NCBI GenBank assembly: GCA_905250125.1
Contig: CAJNOL010001237.1
Coordinates: forward strand, 1-64,000
Reading direction: 5' to 3'
DNA: 64,000 nt
From: Rotaria sordida
Taxonomy: Eukaryota > Rotifera > Eurotatoria > Philodinida > Philodinidae
Made by a program: the position numbers and the translations under genes. The notes below the pieces were generated by a model that worked only from the letters and a program-made list of their open reading frames with translations, made no database searches and was not told where the DNA came from. Numbering within the stretch: position 1 is the first letter of the stretch; each line of letters begins with the position of its first letter. Below, piece by piece: positions 1 through 13,689 of this stretch.

Positions 1-2559
1 AATACATTAATATCAGTTTTATTTGACAATATATAGTAGTATTTCCTGAAATATACGTCAAGAGGTTATTACTTTAACAACATATTTCATCATTTTTGGT
101 GCAACGATGTGAAACCAGGTAATTCATTGCCTAGTTTAACTCAATCAGTTAATGCTAAACGAGCAGAATAATCAGATACTTGGTTACGAATTGACAAGAA
201 ACTGAAGATGAAGATTTCTGTTCCATTTCTTGTAGTGTATAACGTCTAACGAAATAGAATTATTAGTAGAATAGAAAAATTTGTTTTCCTCGGTTGATAT
301 GCATATGCATATCTTAGTAGACCGCTTTTACTAGATGTATTCAAAGTGAAAAGAACATAATTAGAAGAAGTACCTAACTACTTAAGTTATATAGCATAAA
401 TAAGTAATTTTTCTGTCGCTATGCCCATTTAAATCAAAAATATGGCTTCAAATCCATAGTCAGCATGAAAAACTGAGTATAAAAATATTACTTGATTGAA
501 TTTAAAGTTAATCCAGTGGAAAATATGAATGGTATGATAAAAGTTAATGAATTCTCTAATCTTGTATGAAAACTATTTTTGCATCTTTTGAGATATCACT
601 GAACTCGAACTAATGAACAAACGCAAAGAAAAAGGCAAAAAATCACAAAGCACTCTAAAAATCCGATTTGTTCATCAATTGTTGAGAGTAATGCTCTATG
701 ATTTGAGACAACTAAATCTAAAATTAAAATTTTAGCAGCGATAAGGTCTATATTATGTAGGTAAGTGGTCTGTCGGACCAACTTGGACTCAGCTCCAATA
801 TTACACAGAAATATATAATTGCGTTAATGTTGATATACAATTATTCATTGAATAGACTATTGAACATCTGTTTAGTCTGAAAATGAACAAATTCTGTTCG
901 TATTGTAACCATTTCTTACAATAGATTGTGTGAGATATTCTATCTAAAATGACTCATATAGATGTTAATAGATGTATTGACAATTTGATTTTCATTTAGT
1001 GACAGTATCGTCATGGAATTATGAAAGAATAGTTGATATATAACAAAAAAAGGCGATAAAAAACAGAATTAAAAAAAATGTTCACAATTCTATGTGAGAA
1101 TGCATATGAATGGAAAGATAACATTGGAATCACTAATTGTGTTTATCGTATGTGAGTACACATGAACTAATAAAAAAAAAGATAGATAATTCCAGTAGCT
1201 TAAGTGTTAACTTGTAATACAAAATATCTCACTTTTTTTTAATATTCTAAGCTTTATATGCTATTTAAGGTAAACATATTATGCGATACATTCTAATTTA
1301 TACACTCTCACTATATATATAAAAGTTTGTAATCATATAAAAATATTTCAATAAGAATCAAAATAAGGAGAAAAATTGATTGATTTGCATTGTAGTAAAC
1401 TTGTCCACCAGTGAAAAATGATGATATGCTGATAATTTATGCATGAAGTTATCAACTATAGATGATTATTAATTTCCCCAGAGATGATTATATTTTTCTA
1501 ATGAGCTGCATAAGATCATTACGACAAAGGGTCGCCGGGAACTACCTTATTAAAATGTGCAACAGAGTACAAATTTTTTCTTCAACGAAATTTCTTAGAT
1601 GCAAAAAAAACCTGACGATACATCGAGAAAGTCATAAAAGCTTTTTTTTCTCGCAATACTTACAAAAGCAAAACATTTTTTCTTATTTATGTAAAAGGTA
1701 TGATATGTCAAGAACAAATTTTACTAATAGCATTTTTAATTACTTCTTTTTGACAGATGTTCAGTACATAATCCATTTTTTAATTATCAATTTTACTTAT
1801 ATTTAAGTAAAAGATACTAAATTGAGGAGGAAACAGCAGAAGCCTCGGGCTTGAAGTTCACTATTTTCTTCTCCGACTAAATTCGGCAAATATATTGTAT
1901 AGAAACGGAGAATACATTTTGTATTATAGATAAGTCAATCTAGAGAAACCATTAATTGATGTAAAGCAAATTTCATTGACTGAAGGCGACAAATAATGAC
2001 ATGAGATTCATTTACGTAAATTACATCTATTCATGGATCAGGTGAGAAATGTCATTTTCATTTAAGTAACTCTGTTGATCAACAATTATTCTATTTTATA
2101 ATCAAATATAAATAATCATCCATAGATAATAAAAATCATCTTGTATATGATACTACTACATTGGATATCATCGTTAAATTATTGAACAGCATATGTTGTT
2201 ATTCATTATTTTTTGTTTTTCATCATTCTCACTATTATTATTTATTTAATAATGAATAAAAAACACAAAAATATCTAATAGATAAATATGATATTTTCTC
2301 AAAAAAAGATTATACAATTTTTACAGGAACAAAATATACTTTGATTTTACTCGATACTTCGGTAAACATACGTAAACGTTTTTTTTTTATAGATTTAGTA
2401 AATAGATTACTATTAGTTTTTAAGTAATAGAAAGTGTTTAATATTTTACACATTCTTTAACTTCAATTGTATATCTTTGAAAATATCTCGATATGTTCAT
2501 TTTTGTTAATCTTATTCGAAGCTGTCCAATGAAATTTAGTTTTTACACTATTTTAGTAT
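1..2559. other. Gene-free AT-rich stretch
   Basis: No reading frame here looks coding. The longest, about 114 codons at 1462-1806, is low-complexity Phe/Ile/Asn-rich, has no recognisable domain and no neighbouring exon with matching splice sites. I see no RNA gene or transposon end. The region probably lies between genes. Confidence 0.6.
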
Positions 2560-2960
2560 TTAATAGGTCATCGTAGAGATGCATCAATACCTGGAACAAA
2601 CTGTCAAAGATGACAGTTTTTCTCTGTTAAGAATGTAGCTCTTGGTAGATTGTTTATATCACCCATGATTAATTTGTCTTGCTTGATCCGAAACTGTAGT
2701 CAAAATGCATGAAATACAAAACAAAAGTTTCGGAATCGGTCGTAAAAAAAACTAAAGAATTGCAAATTTTTGACTCATACCAATTCCGTTGTTTTGTATT
2801 TCATGCATTTCGACAACAGCTTCAGATAGAGCAAGAAAAACTTATCATGGCTCTTATAAACAATCCACAAAAAACTACATTCTTAATATAGAAAAAATAT
2901 CATTTTTGATATCATGTTCTAGTAATTGGTACATCTGTAGATCATCCAAAGAATTCACAC
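2560..2960. repeat. Foldback (long inverted repeat) element
   Basis: Two arms of about 165 bases, roughly 2572-2737 and 2783-2948, are reverse complements with scattered mismatches. The best block is ATGCATGAAATACAAAAC (around 2706) against its exact complement around 2795. The outer arms pair around AAGAATGTAG (2630) and CTACATTCTTAAT (2875). The loop is only about 45 bases. There is no coding content, so this is probably a non-autonomous foldback or MITE-type DNA element. Its exact ends and target duplications are not resolved. Confidence 0.7.
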
Positions 2961-3271
2961 AGACTAACGAAAGTAAATGATGATGTTTTAAAGAAAATGA
3001 AATCACAACATTGCATAATTTATCAGCTAAAGAATCGTTTACTTGATATTATCATCTTGCTTCTTAACGTATGCCATCAAAACTATGCATTTAATGATGA
3101 CAAGACGCCCTCAAAAAAAAAACTTATCTCAATCACTTTTATATATCAGAAATCGTAAAGAAATAGGACAAAAAAAACATTAATTGATTGATGTTTTCAC
3201 CTCTGAATTCGACTGTAGGATCAACAATAATCGTCTCCTTTTTCTGTTTTTTAATCATTTACGAACGAATT

Positions 3272-4215
3272 AAAATGACCGTCATTCAACCTACAATGTA
3301 TGAGTATCCGAACAGATATTGAAGCCTGTTATATTCGAATGGAAAATGTTAGAAGTCTAACTTTTTCACTCACAGTTAATTACAACAAAGTATGTACGTT
3401 GAACTACATATTCAGAATAAAATTTAGGATGTGGTTTGAGGCATTAAATTTTACAGTTTTTAAAATTACTAAAAATGCATTGTTATCAACGTAAATATTT
3501 GCGCGCTTTTTCTTGTTTTAATTTGGATTATATATTGGCTAAAAAAGAAGGCTGTGAAATCGAGGTTTTCTGAAATTTGATTTTTCTATTTTTCTACGTA
3601 TTCATAGTAGTCAACAATCAGTGTTAAAAGTAAAGCAAGTAGGTTTCACGATTTTCGACGAAAGTCTTAAATACTTGTAAGATCACAAACTTTTAAAGAT
3701 GTTCAAAATATGCAGTTTTTGAAGCCCTACAAGAATATGTATGAAACATTAGAAAAATATATTGTATTGAGCTCATAAATAGTGGAACAAAAATGACGTA
3801 CCAAATAACACTTAACGACAATTTCGACATAATTAAATACTTCAATAAATCGAAGTGATTGCATCCATCTCACTTGAACTTTTTTTTCCTTATAACAAGT
3901 AAAATAGGTACTCAAAATTTATATTCCATTTGATAGCATTAAAATAAACACATAGTCAAGATATGAAAGATTTCCTTATTTTTCCTTTTGTAACAAAGTA
4001 TTTTTAATAGTTTTAAAAGCATTAAAATTTAATGTCTTAAACTACGTCGTACATTTTATTTTGCATACCCATTTCAATGTACCTAAATTACTATATTTGT
4101 GAGTGAACAACTTAAGCTTCTAGCATTTTCCTCTCGAGAATAAGAGGCCTCGACATTTATTGGAATACTTATAAATCGTAGATTATGCATTTTATTTACA
4201 TAATTTTCTGTACTA
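3272..4215. repeat. Foldback element, ~200-base arms
   Basis: The left arm (about 3300-3500) and right arm (about 3985-4180) are reverse complements over about 200 bases at roughly 70-75 percent identity by eye. TCACTCACA near 3370 pairs with TGTGAGTGA near 4100, and GGCATTAAATTTTA near 3440 pairs with TAAAATTTAATG near 4025. About 480 bases of unrelated AT-rich sequence separate the arms. Short open frames on opposite strands of the two arms translate to similar peptides only because the arms are inverted copies, so they are not genes. Confidence 0.65.
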
Positions 4216-5659
4216 TGAAAGAAACCATCGAAAACTTTTTCTCTTATATAATATAAAAGAATCATGACCAGAATAGTAATCTTTATATGTTCACTTCAAT
4301 TACATTCTATAGTCTGGAAAAAAGTGCATAGATTATTTTGATTTAAATAATAATTTCTATTTCTATTTCCAATGTCATATGTCATAATGATAATTCCAAT
4401 TGAAAAAAAAAAATTTATTTTTATCTTCTGATTGTCTTTATGATTAAAATGATATGCTAAGCAAATGAGAATGAAATGTTTTTCTTTTTTTTTTTAGTAT
4501 GTCGATCACAGTTAAAAGGTTTTTATATGTTTGTTGTTTTATATTAGACTTAATCCTGCTCAGAGTATAATATGATGCTTTATATTTATTGTGATTTTCT
4601 TGATCTTTTAGAAAAATAATACGTCTGATTGTGTTCGGAAAGCTTCGCTTTTCCTTTGTGTGCAATCATATATAGTGATGATGAAGGACAAAAAAATATT
4701 AATATTAGAATTGAGCGCGGATAAGTGCAAATAATTTTATATTTATGATTTATCAATGTCATTGTTCATGAGAAAAAATCTCTCCATGTTGTTGAGAATG
4801 TGCTTGCTTTATTCACACTTTCGAACTCAATTTTGCGCTACACTTGTATTTATTTAAAGAAAAAAAGAAAATCATCGAAGAAAACTTCGGAAAGAGAATC
4901 GATGCATAAAGGAAAAGAACATAAAAGCGTAATAGAGAGAAAGAGAGAAAAATAGTAAACGGAAAGAAAATGTCTGTTAAAAAATAGTATTAGCTAATAA
5001 TTTGTGCCTCTTACATTTCCATCTCTTTTTTTCTTTTTCATTAATTGTTTTAGGTTTTTTTTTTTTTCTTGTTGAATACCTCGAGAGACATAATACATTT
5101 CAAACTATGTGCCTATTTTATTGTTCATATAAATATGTTCTGTAATATTATTATCGTATACATGTTCATTACAAATTATCGTTAGGTTTTTTTATATAGA
5201 TATTGTGTTCATTGGGTCTACATTCTTTGTTGCAACTTGTATATAGCTCTAAAACTCGAAAAAGACACGCAACCATCATTATTCATCATTTCCCAAGAGA
5301 TTTATTGCTCGTAAGAAGAAACTATCGAGGACAAACTATAGCGGTTTCATTGTCATCAACAATACAAACGACATGAGAAGTGTTTAAAAAAGTGTATAAT
5401 ATTTCACCAGTTTAGCTTACAGAAATTAGGTAAAAAGAGAGATTATAAATTCGAATAAGAAAAAATAGTATTGAAGTTAAATACAGAAAAAAAGACATGT
5501 TTTCTGGTAAAACAGACAGAGAATTTCTGAATCTTCTTTTTTTTTTCTTCTTTCATTATAAGACTCATATTCAGGAAATTTATTCGTACACAATATTACT
5601 GTCTATGAACTAAAAACAATTTATTGATATCTTTTTTATTACTATTAATGTTTTAGATC
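4216..5659. other. Intergenic, upstream flank of GPCR gene
   Basis: AT-rich, with many poly-A and poly-T runs and no coding frame. The stretch leads into the start of the GPCR gene and ends in a splice acceptor three bases before its ATG. Confidence 0.6.
5651..5656 (+). promoter_or_regulatory. 3' splice acceptor beside GPCR start codon
   Basis: The sequence TGTTTTAG ends three bases before the ATG at 5660. With no coding exon upstream, it is either a spliced-leader trans-splice acceptor or the end of a 5'-UTR intron. Confidence 0.45.
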
Positions 5660-7080
5660 ATGTCGTCAATCAATAATACTATTATAAATACATATCGTAA
5701 TAATAATACATTGGATTCAACAAGTTGGCTTCTACAATTATCACTTTGGCCATTACGTATTGTTTGTCCATTATTAATTATTTTTTGTCCTATTGCAAAT
5801 TGGATATGTATACATATATTTCAATCACGTATATATAATCGATCATCATCAAAATGGTATTTTATATTTATTGCTATATTTGATACAATTTATGTACTTG
5901 TTACAGCACCACTCATATTTTTAATAACATTAGAAATTTATATTCTAAATTGGAATATATTATTATGTAAATTTATAGTATTTCTTAATTATTTATCATG
6001 CCAAATATCGGCTGGTTTATTAGCATGTTTATCAATCGATCGCCTTGTAGCTACATCATGTTTATTATTATATCGTTATCATTGTACAACAAATATATCA
6101 AAATATGTTTGTTCATTTGTTATATTAATATTATCAATAATTAATTCACATTATCTAATTGGTTATACTATTGATTTAGATGGTTATTGTAGTATAAGAT
6201 ATTATAAATGGTATGAAAATATTTATTCATATTTAAATATTGTTTATCTTTTATCATATTCTATAATGCCATTTACAATAATATCAATATGTAATTTATT
6301 CATTGTTATAAATGTTTGTCGAAATAAATCACATATGAAAAAAAAAAATTTATTAAAAAAATCAATTTTAACAACAAGTAATCAAAATGGAGAAGGAATA
6401 ATAAATGCACCACATTGTTGTTTTTCAACAACATTTGATAAAAATGAAGTTCCAATAAATAATAATAATAATAATACATTTCAACTTCAACGATATTCAA
6501 ATGAAAGTAAACATGATATGTTTGTACCAGTACATGAAAATCAAATAATAAATAAAACAATTGATTCAATTTGTAAGTTTTTCTATTTCAAACCATCAAG
6601 AAGATTTCTTAAAGATTGGATTTTTTAGCTGAATGGCAACTGCAACGACAAAATCGTTTGTCAGAAAAATTATTATTAGATGTTGAACAACCTATCAATC
6701 CAATTCAACCATCATCAATACAAAATAATTCTTTAAGTTCTCCTCGTGACCGTTTATTATCAAGTCAACAATTATCTTCATCATCAACATATTCCCAAAA
6801 AATGTGTGTACAATTACAGATAACAATAAGTTTAATAGCTATATCGATTAGTTTTATATTTTGTACATTACCAAATTGTATATCAACAATAATGATTCAA
6901 ACTCATAATCAAAATGAACAAGTAAGAAAATTTTGGCAAGCTATGAATTATTTATCAATTGTACCATTACTTATAACACATTCAGCTAATTTAATTTTCT
7001 ATTATTCATCTTCGCGTATGTTTCGAAATCATTTTAAAGACATTTATATAAGAAGATCAACTTCAATGAAACTTTCTTAA
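5660..7080 (+). CDS. Rhodopsin-like (class A) GPCR
   Basis: Two exons, 5660-6572 and 6629-7080, with a 56-base GTAAGT...TTTTAG phase-1 intron, give 454 residues. TM1 is near residues 27-50, TM2 near 65-88, and TM3 near 103-125 ends in SIDRL, the DRY-box position. A long Asn-rich third intracellular loop (about 225-370) separates TM5 from TM6. TM7 reads SANLIFYY in place of NPxxY. Cysteines before TM3 (LLCKF) and in extracellular loop 2 (DGYCS) could form the usual disulphide. The protein should couple an unknown ligand to a G protein at the plasma membrane. The ligand class cannot be told from sequence; divergent receptors of this kind are often loosely called FMRFamide-receptor-like. A possible AATAAA signal lies at about 7220. 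The start is the first ATG after a splice acceptor. Confidence 0.85.
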
Positions 7081-10000
7081 AAATCTTGATTATGTAATTT
7101 ATTTTATAAAAATTTTTATGTATATTCTTTTGCTCATTTAAAACAAAACAACTATTCATTAATGTACTCTTCTTGGAGTTTTATTTTTCAAGTTCGTACA
7201 ATTTAGTCAATTTGCCTATAATAAAAAAAAAAAGAAGTATTAAAAAATTCTGCTTTTATTAAATGTATTCAATGCCACTGGTGACGTTTATATTTTATGT
7301 ATTATCCCAAATATCAAATTTCGTAAAGTATGTTCATGACGAACAATGTTTTATTTAAGAATGCTTGAAGCTTAGATAATTTCTAATATTCTTTTTTAAC
7401 ATGAACTTAATTAGAGATTTTGTCAGGTTCTTCGTCATTTTATTTTGCATAGAAAATATCCTCAATTCTTTTAAGAAACTAGGTTAATGTGAACTAGCCT
7501 TGGGTTAGAAAAATTCCTTTAAAATTATTAAACAAAAAGAACTTGTTTTTATATTAGTCAAATAATGTTGGCATACTATGCCTTTAGATTCTCAGGATAC
7601 ATATGGTGTGATAAAAAAGATATAAACTGTCATATATATTGTAATAGATGTGACACTGTTGTAACTATCATGTGTGCTTATCCTCTTTTCTATTGAGGAT
7701 TGAACGACTCAGGATTTGTACTTCGATTATGAATTGTGTGTTATAAAACCTGAAAAGAGTCTAGAACTATCTACAAATAAAGCATTAAAAAAAATGAGCA
7801 AAAACTTCTTCATACAGATTATAGAACTTTTTATTCTTTTTTTGTTTAAATGTGCTTGTACGATTGTAAATCATCATCGTCTTTTACTTAACTAAATAAT
7901 TAAAATGAAGTGCACTCATACAGAAAAACTGAAACTCATGAGAGCATGAAAAATAATTTAACGTTTGACATCATTTTTTCATTTTCATTCAATTCAATAT
8001 CTTCTATATATGTACTACATAGAATGCATAGACAAGTTAAAAGACATGAAATAATTTTGAATAAGTTTTGTTGCTTTTTTTTATATTCACTTATTTCAAA
8101 TACATTTAGATATAAGCTAACAATAATGCTAGTTAGGTCTTTGATGAATACAAACGTAAAAAAAACCTACGCGTCATATATGTGATCCTGAGAAAAAGAA
8201 AATGATTATCGTCAAATGATACATTTTACCAAATGCAAATTCTATCCCTAGGATAGATAAGATGTCACACGAATGTGCATTTTTGCACTATAGGTCTGAA
8301 ATTAAGCAAAAATATTATTTTTTACTGAGAATGTGAAAAAAAACAATATTTTAGTACAATTCATACTCTATTAATGATGTTTTGAGACGAAAAAATAATA
8401 ATGAGAAATATTTTTGTATGAATATAACAAGATAATTTATGATTACTGAATGTCCTCTAATGAATTAATTAAAGAAACAAAAGACTCATTTGTTTGTTTA
8501 ATTTTTAATCTTTTTCGTCTGTATTTGATAACATGTAAAAACTAAAACTTCTTTTTTTTCTTTACATTAACTTTATTGCAATTGACATTAAAAATAAACT
8601 ATTTTTACGCCATTCCATAGTGTGACAGGTGCATACCATTTTCAAAACTCATTACATTTATATAATATATATATAATTTTCAGAAAATGAAAGTAATGAT
8701 ACATAAATACCAAAAAAAATTGTTCGACTTAATTTTTTCCATGCATAAAATAAGTCATATTGACATCAAAAGTTGGATAAGAAAGTTATTTGTAATTAAA
8801 ATAGTTTCAATATGATGAATTTACTGAAGTTTAAAATGAGAACAATAAGTCTAAGCACATATCGATGGGACTATCAAGCATAACAATTGAACAATATTAT
8901 AGTTACTAGAGATCTTAATGAGTTGGCCTGGACCGAAGAAAGTCAGCTCAGTCTATTGGCTTTTTTTCTTACAAAAATGATTGACTCATGTAATTGCATC
9001 GAATAAGTTTTTAACACATGAATGAGAAAACATATTTCGAATATCTATAATTGATGTATCAATAAATGTAACATAACGTATTTAACAACTTGTAAAACTT
9101 GAATTTCTCTCGAATTTCTCTGTATTTTCTAATTGTTTTTAGTTGGAAACGAAAAAAATTTCCAACATAAAGATGTATTTCGCTTTTTCATTTATAATCA
9201 CAGCATATATCAATAGTAATTGTTCCAAAAGAAATTTGATCCATTCGGATATATACTGTTTTGTATGTGATGGGGAACCCACATCAATGATGGAAGAAAA
9301 AGTGTTAGCACAAAAGTTGATGAGTAAAAAGGTTCAATAGGAGTAGAATGAGAAAAAGCAATTGTTGATGAACGAGAAGAGCTAGACAAGGACATTTTTA
9401 TTGAATATAAAGACTCAATGAAGGAAATTACATGAGATTCTCGAAGAACATACGCAACATCTTTTGAAAATTTTATATTCTATTTCAAGATTCAGCTTAT
9501 GAGTATCCATTGCAATATTAAATTAATCTAATCTAGCCTACTGAGACATCTGATAGTCACATCAAAGAATTTTTTGTAAGTCATAAGATAATTAAATAAG
9601 TTTGTTGTGAAAAACAACATGTTAATTTCATTTTGAAAATGTTTATATTAGAAACAATTTTATGCTTCAATAAATTTTCATCTATTCATGGTTTATGAAT
9701 AATAAACATATCATTTACTGTTAACTTATTTTTGTTCTTGTTATAAAAATAGGCCACTTCTCAAGGACCAATTCTTTATAATTGTATGCATAGCTTTTGT
9801 ATTTATTCTTCGTTTGTCGCTGTTTTCTAGTTTGAATAAATGATTTATCTTAAAACTATTCTTTACTAAATACAAATAGAAAATACATTCAAACAAAGAC
9901 TTAGATTTGACTAATCTATTTTCCAACAATATAATAAAATATTCGAATGACTGACGAGAAAAAATTAAAAGAAATTGATATACATCTGATGAAATTTGAT

Positions 10001-11252
10001 CTTTATTTTTTCGTCTTAATTTCTATTAAAAAGAATTTTGTACCAAGACTTTATATACAAAGATTATACTCTTATTCAATGTAGAATTTATTTCAATATG
10101 AATCAATTCATCTTTATTTATTGTTAAGGAAATAAATAAATAACAAATTTAATAATTATTAAGATAACTATGAAAAAATGCTGATGGGTTCAATGGGTTC
10201 AAATTCAATATTTATCATTGAAACTTTTGTATTTACACTCAACTGAATACAAGAGAATAATTTCTGCATGACTTCAATATATTTCTTTCTTTTAGAAAAT
10301 TGAATTTGAGTTTATTTTTGTATGTCATTAACTGTTGCATTATTAGTGCATGACATAAGTAAATAAATTCATCAATCTATGATAAATGGGAACGGAATTT
10401 TTTTTTAAAAGCTCATATCCGATTCATGCTGATTGACTTCGTACTGATAATCATGCTCAAGGTTTCATTAACTGTTGATAACAATACTTTATGTTAAATC
10501 TTTCTATTTTATTCTATTTCCGATTGTAATCGATGTTTTATTTTATCTATTCAAGTATCAAAAAATTACTACTGACAGGAAGAGAATAAAGAACTTTTTT
10601 CTTTTGGTAAACTACTATTTCCGATACAATAACTTAGAATGATTTTGATTATCGGAAATGAAAACTTCTCGATTTACAATAGAGAATTATAATAAGTTGT
10701 TTAGTTACATTATATTACACAAAAAAACATGAATAAATACTATTTCGGAAACAGTTCGATATATTTACCGATGTGATCGCAATCACACAAAAAGCGATGA
10801 TTTTATGGCAATTTGTTAGGACGAGTAATTGTAAAATTATATTGCGATTCAATCACTTAAAACAAAACGATTTTTTCCGATTTTTATAGAAAATTGCCAT
10901 TTCCTATGGGACATTTACGAGGATCAAACCTAGCCGTAATGCTCTATTCTAGAACTATAAATGTGTTTCGATGGATATATGATCGCTCTTGTCATCATAC
11001 TCATAAAAGCTTCTCATGAATGAGGAAAGAGATGGCTATGTACTCCCTAGGTGGCATAAATAATAAAAAATGATAGTTATTCTTTTTCTTTTATACAGTA
11101 ATATCTACTGTTCATTTTGATCTTGCGATCAATCTAAGTAAAAAAAAAAAACAAATTGTTTTTCTAAATAAAGACGTACTGTTCGTTGTGTTATTAAGAT
11201 TAATCTAAATAAAAGAAACAAAAATAATTTTCGTAAATATCTAGGGTGAAGA
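7081..11252. other. Intergenic AT-rich stretch
   Basis: About 4.2 kb without a convincing gene. A 55-65 codon frame at 9143-9340 has a hydrophobic start and a CFVCD motif but stops soon after, with no supported second exon. The rest is low-complexity sequence with poly-T and poly-A runs. I found no clear inverted repeat, tRNA or transposase. Confidence 0.55.
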
Positions 11253-12920
11253 ATCCTAACCTAGTCGAACATCTTGTAAGCAAGATCTTGAAATCTTCGT
11301 ACATGTAAAACTCTAATAATCGTTACGACTATTCAACTACTCGAATATTCACGACTTAACGACTATTAAACTATTGGAACACAGACTAGATTGAAGCGAC
11401 TAAAACCACACACATACATGCTGTGGGTGCCATGGAATACAGACCAGGTCGTAATCACAAAAATCCTACAGACATGCTCTGGGTCTCATGAAACAGAAAC
11501 AGTTGTAAAGTCGTAAAATCGTTAATAGTTGAATAGTTGATTAGTTAAAAGTCATTACGACTCAACGATTTCTACATTACTGGAAATCTTAGGATCGGTA
11601 AGCAACATCTTATCAAGATTTTTAAAAGATAATTCACTTGTGTATATTTTGATTGTATCAGATGTATCTGTAACTAAGATCTTTGCAAGATCTGTTCAAA
11701 GATTCTCACATGTGAAGATCATGGAAAAGATATCAGTTGTTATTATCTTGTCCCAAAATTTTGAGGAAAACAAAAAGCGGCATCATTAATTTATTTACAT
11801 ATTTTAAAATTCTTTAATTGGTTGAAACTACATTCCAACACTCAATCATATAAACTTATAAATATTATAGATGTATAAGAAATTTTGTACCAGTGAGGGC
11901 ACTTGCACATCAATAAAATTAAATTGTATGAAGAACAAAGAGGGAGAAAAAGACAATTCAATAGAAAATTTATTAAGTATCAATAATGGTTTTTAGATTA
12001 ATCTAGTGTGCAGTTATCAAGGACTCGTATTTTATAAGAAAATAGTTGATGTCTGATTACGATACAAGATGGTTTAGAATTCGAATTTTTTGAAGTCAAT
12101 TTTTTTTTTTGAAAAATGATAAAATAAAAGACATTTTAGGTTTTAGTACTAATCAATTCTTTGATTTAGATAAATCCTTTGACTTGTTTCTTCCTATAGT
12201 GATTTTTCTAAGACATTATTGAAATCAACAACTGGTTAAGTTATTTTTATTTCTAGATTTTCGTATATAATTGTTTTAATTATTAAATAAAGATGCCTTG
12301 TATACATAAACATCGATTTAATGTCATCATTATCATTCGATAGTTTTTCAAATAAAGATGAATTAATAACATCTCACAATTCGTAACAACGATTAGAAAC
12401 ACGACAAAACAACAGTATGAAAAATATGAAACCTGAATATTAATGAGAGTAAAGGATAACAGTATTTCACGCTGTAGTTTTTCTTTATTTGAATTTGCAT
12501 AAATAGATATATTTTTGAACTCATAAAAATTGCTCATATCAACTAGAAAATTTTCGGCATTCTTTTAGTTCTTGTCTTTTGTTGTATTTTTAATGGAAGA
12601 TTAACTAGTACTAAATGTTTAGATAGGTATTTTTCATTAAGTATTAATTGAGCAGCAAAACGTTAACTGAAGATCTTGCAACTCTTGATTATTAGTATGA
12701 AAGATATAATTTCCTGGAACAAAAATCAGTAAAAACGGTTACAATAGATCAAATATCGAATTAAAGATATTGAATATCTGTACGCAAGATCTAATTACAG
12801 ATCTTGGTATAAGATAGCTATATTATCTTGTATCTAAATTTTCAAGATTTGTTCACTTTTCTGTACCTTATATCTTGGTTAAGATCTTGCTTACAAGATG
12901 TTCGACTAGGATAACGTTGG
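11253..12920. mobile_element. Inverted-repeat DNA element with AAGATCTTG motifs
   Basis: The block CTAGTCGAACATCTTGTAAG at 11261, continuing CAAGATCTT, recurs as its exact reverse complement at about 12880-12908. This gives terminal inverted repeats of about 29 bases on a 1.65 kb element. AGATCTT/CAAGATC motifs recur inside near both ends (about 11680, 12671, 12790). A smaller inverted repeat is nested at about 11310-11570, pairing AATCGTTACGACTATTCAAC with a matching complement near 11530. There is no transposase frame, so this is a non-autonomous element, possibly carrying a later insertion. Confidence 0.6.
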
Positions 12921-13689
12921 ATCTCGTTAGATCTGATGTAGTATCCCAGACAATCCGATAACCTCCGATAAGATCCTGTTAGAATTCTTAGCACAGAATT
13001 CTGAAGAGATCATGTTGAATTAACATCTAGACATCAGATATAGTGTGATCCACCTCGTTATCACCGCCTTTTCCGTACTTCCTTCCTCTCGTACAATTAG
13101 CTGAAAACTAATAGCTTAAATATACCTTACTTTAATTTATTATTACATTTAATTGTTGAAGAAAAAATTTAAAATGAAGAAAAAAATATATAACCAATAA
13201 TTTATACTTATTTTTAATTGACTTCATGACGCAATATAATTTGAATGAAAAAATAAAATAAATAATTCATAGTTACTGTTAGTTGAATTGTATAGCATCC
13301 ATTCTCACCATAAACAGTTCTTTAGGAATGTAAATGTTTGACCTAGATTAGTGGAAAACGGCTTGGCGTCGTCCTAAGAATTATAACAAATACATTTCAC
13401 ATGTTGTCTACTAATCATAAACAGCAAAATTAGATATTTTAACAACATCAGCTTTTTTTTTGGATTTGACAAGTTCTCACTGTCGGATAGATGAGTGAAC
13501 CTATCGAATCCGACTGAGCGATTTTGATTTGGATAAACATTCATTATTGAAGTTAGTTCCAAAATCGCATCTTTGCAAACAATCACTGATTAATCGTTAA
13601 ATACTGAGCCGATTTTGACGATATGGATGGGCTCAATCAAAAGTTCGACTAACATGAAATGAAAGTATAAAAATAAAGAGATATTTTTA
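12921..13689. other. Non-coding flank between two elements
   Basis: No gene is visible. An ACTGAGCCGATTTT(G/A)ACGAT motif near 13600 recurs reverse-complemented near 38790, which suggests a small dispersed repeat. The 3' end of the mariner element may lie in here, but I cannot define it. Confidence 0.4.

Noticed and set aside
1462-1806. 114-codon plus-strand frame
   Set aside because: Low-complexity Phe/Ile/Asn content, no family, no splice partners; expected by chance in AT-rich DNA.
3300-4265. Two short frames with similar peptides on opposite strands
   Set aside because: They are inverted-repeat arms of one foldback read on opposite strands, not paralogous genes.
9143-9395. Possible small secreted protein with CFVCD motif, reminiscent of Ly6/uPAR starts
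   Set aside because: Only one cysteine pair is visible, the frame stops quickly, and no second exon with matching phase was found.
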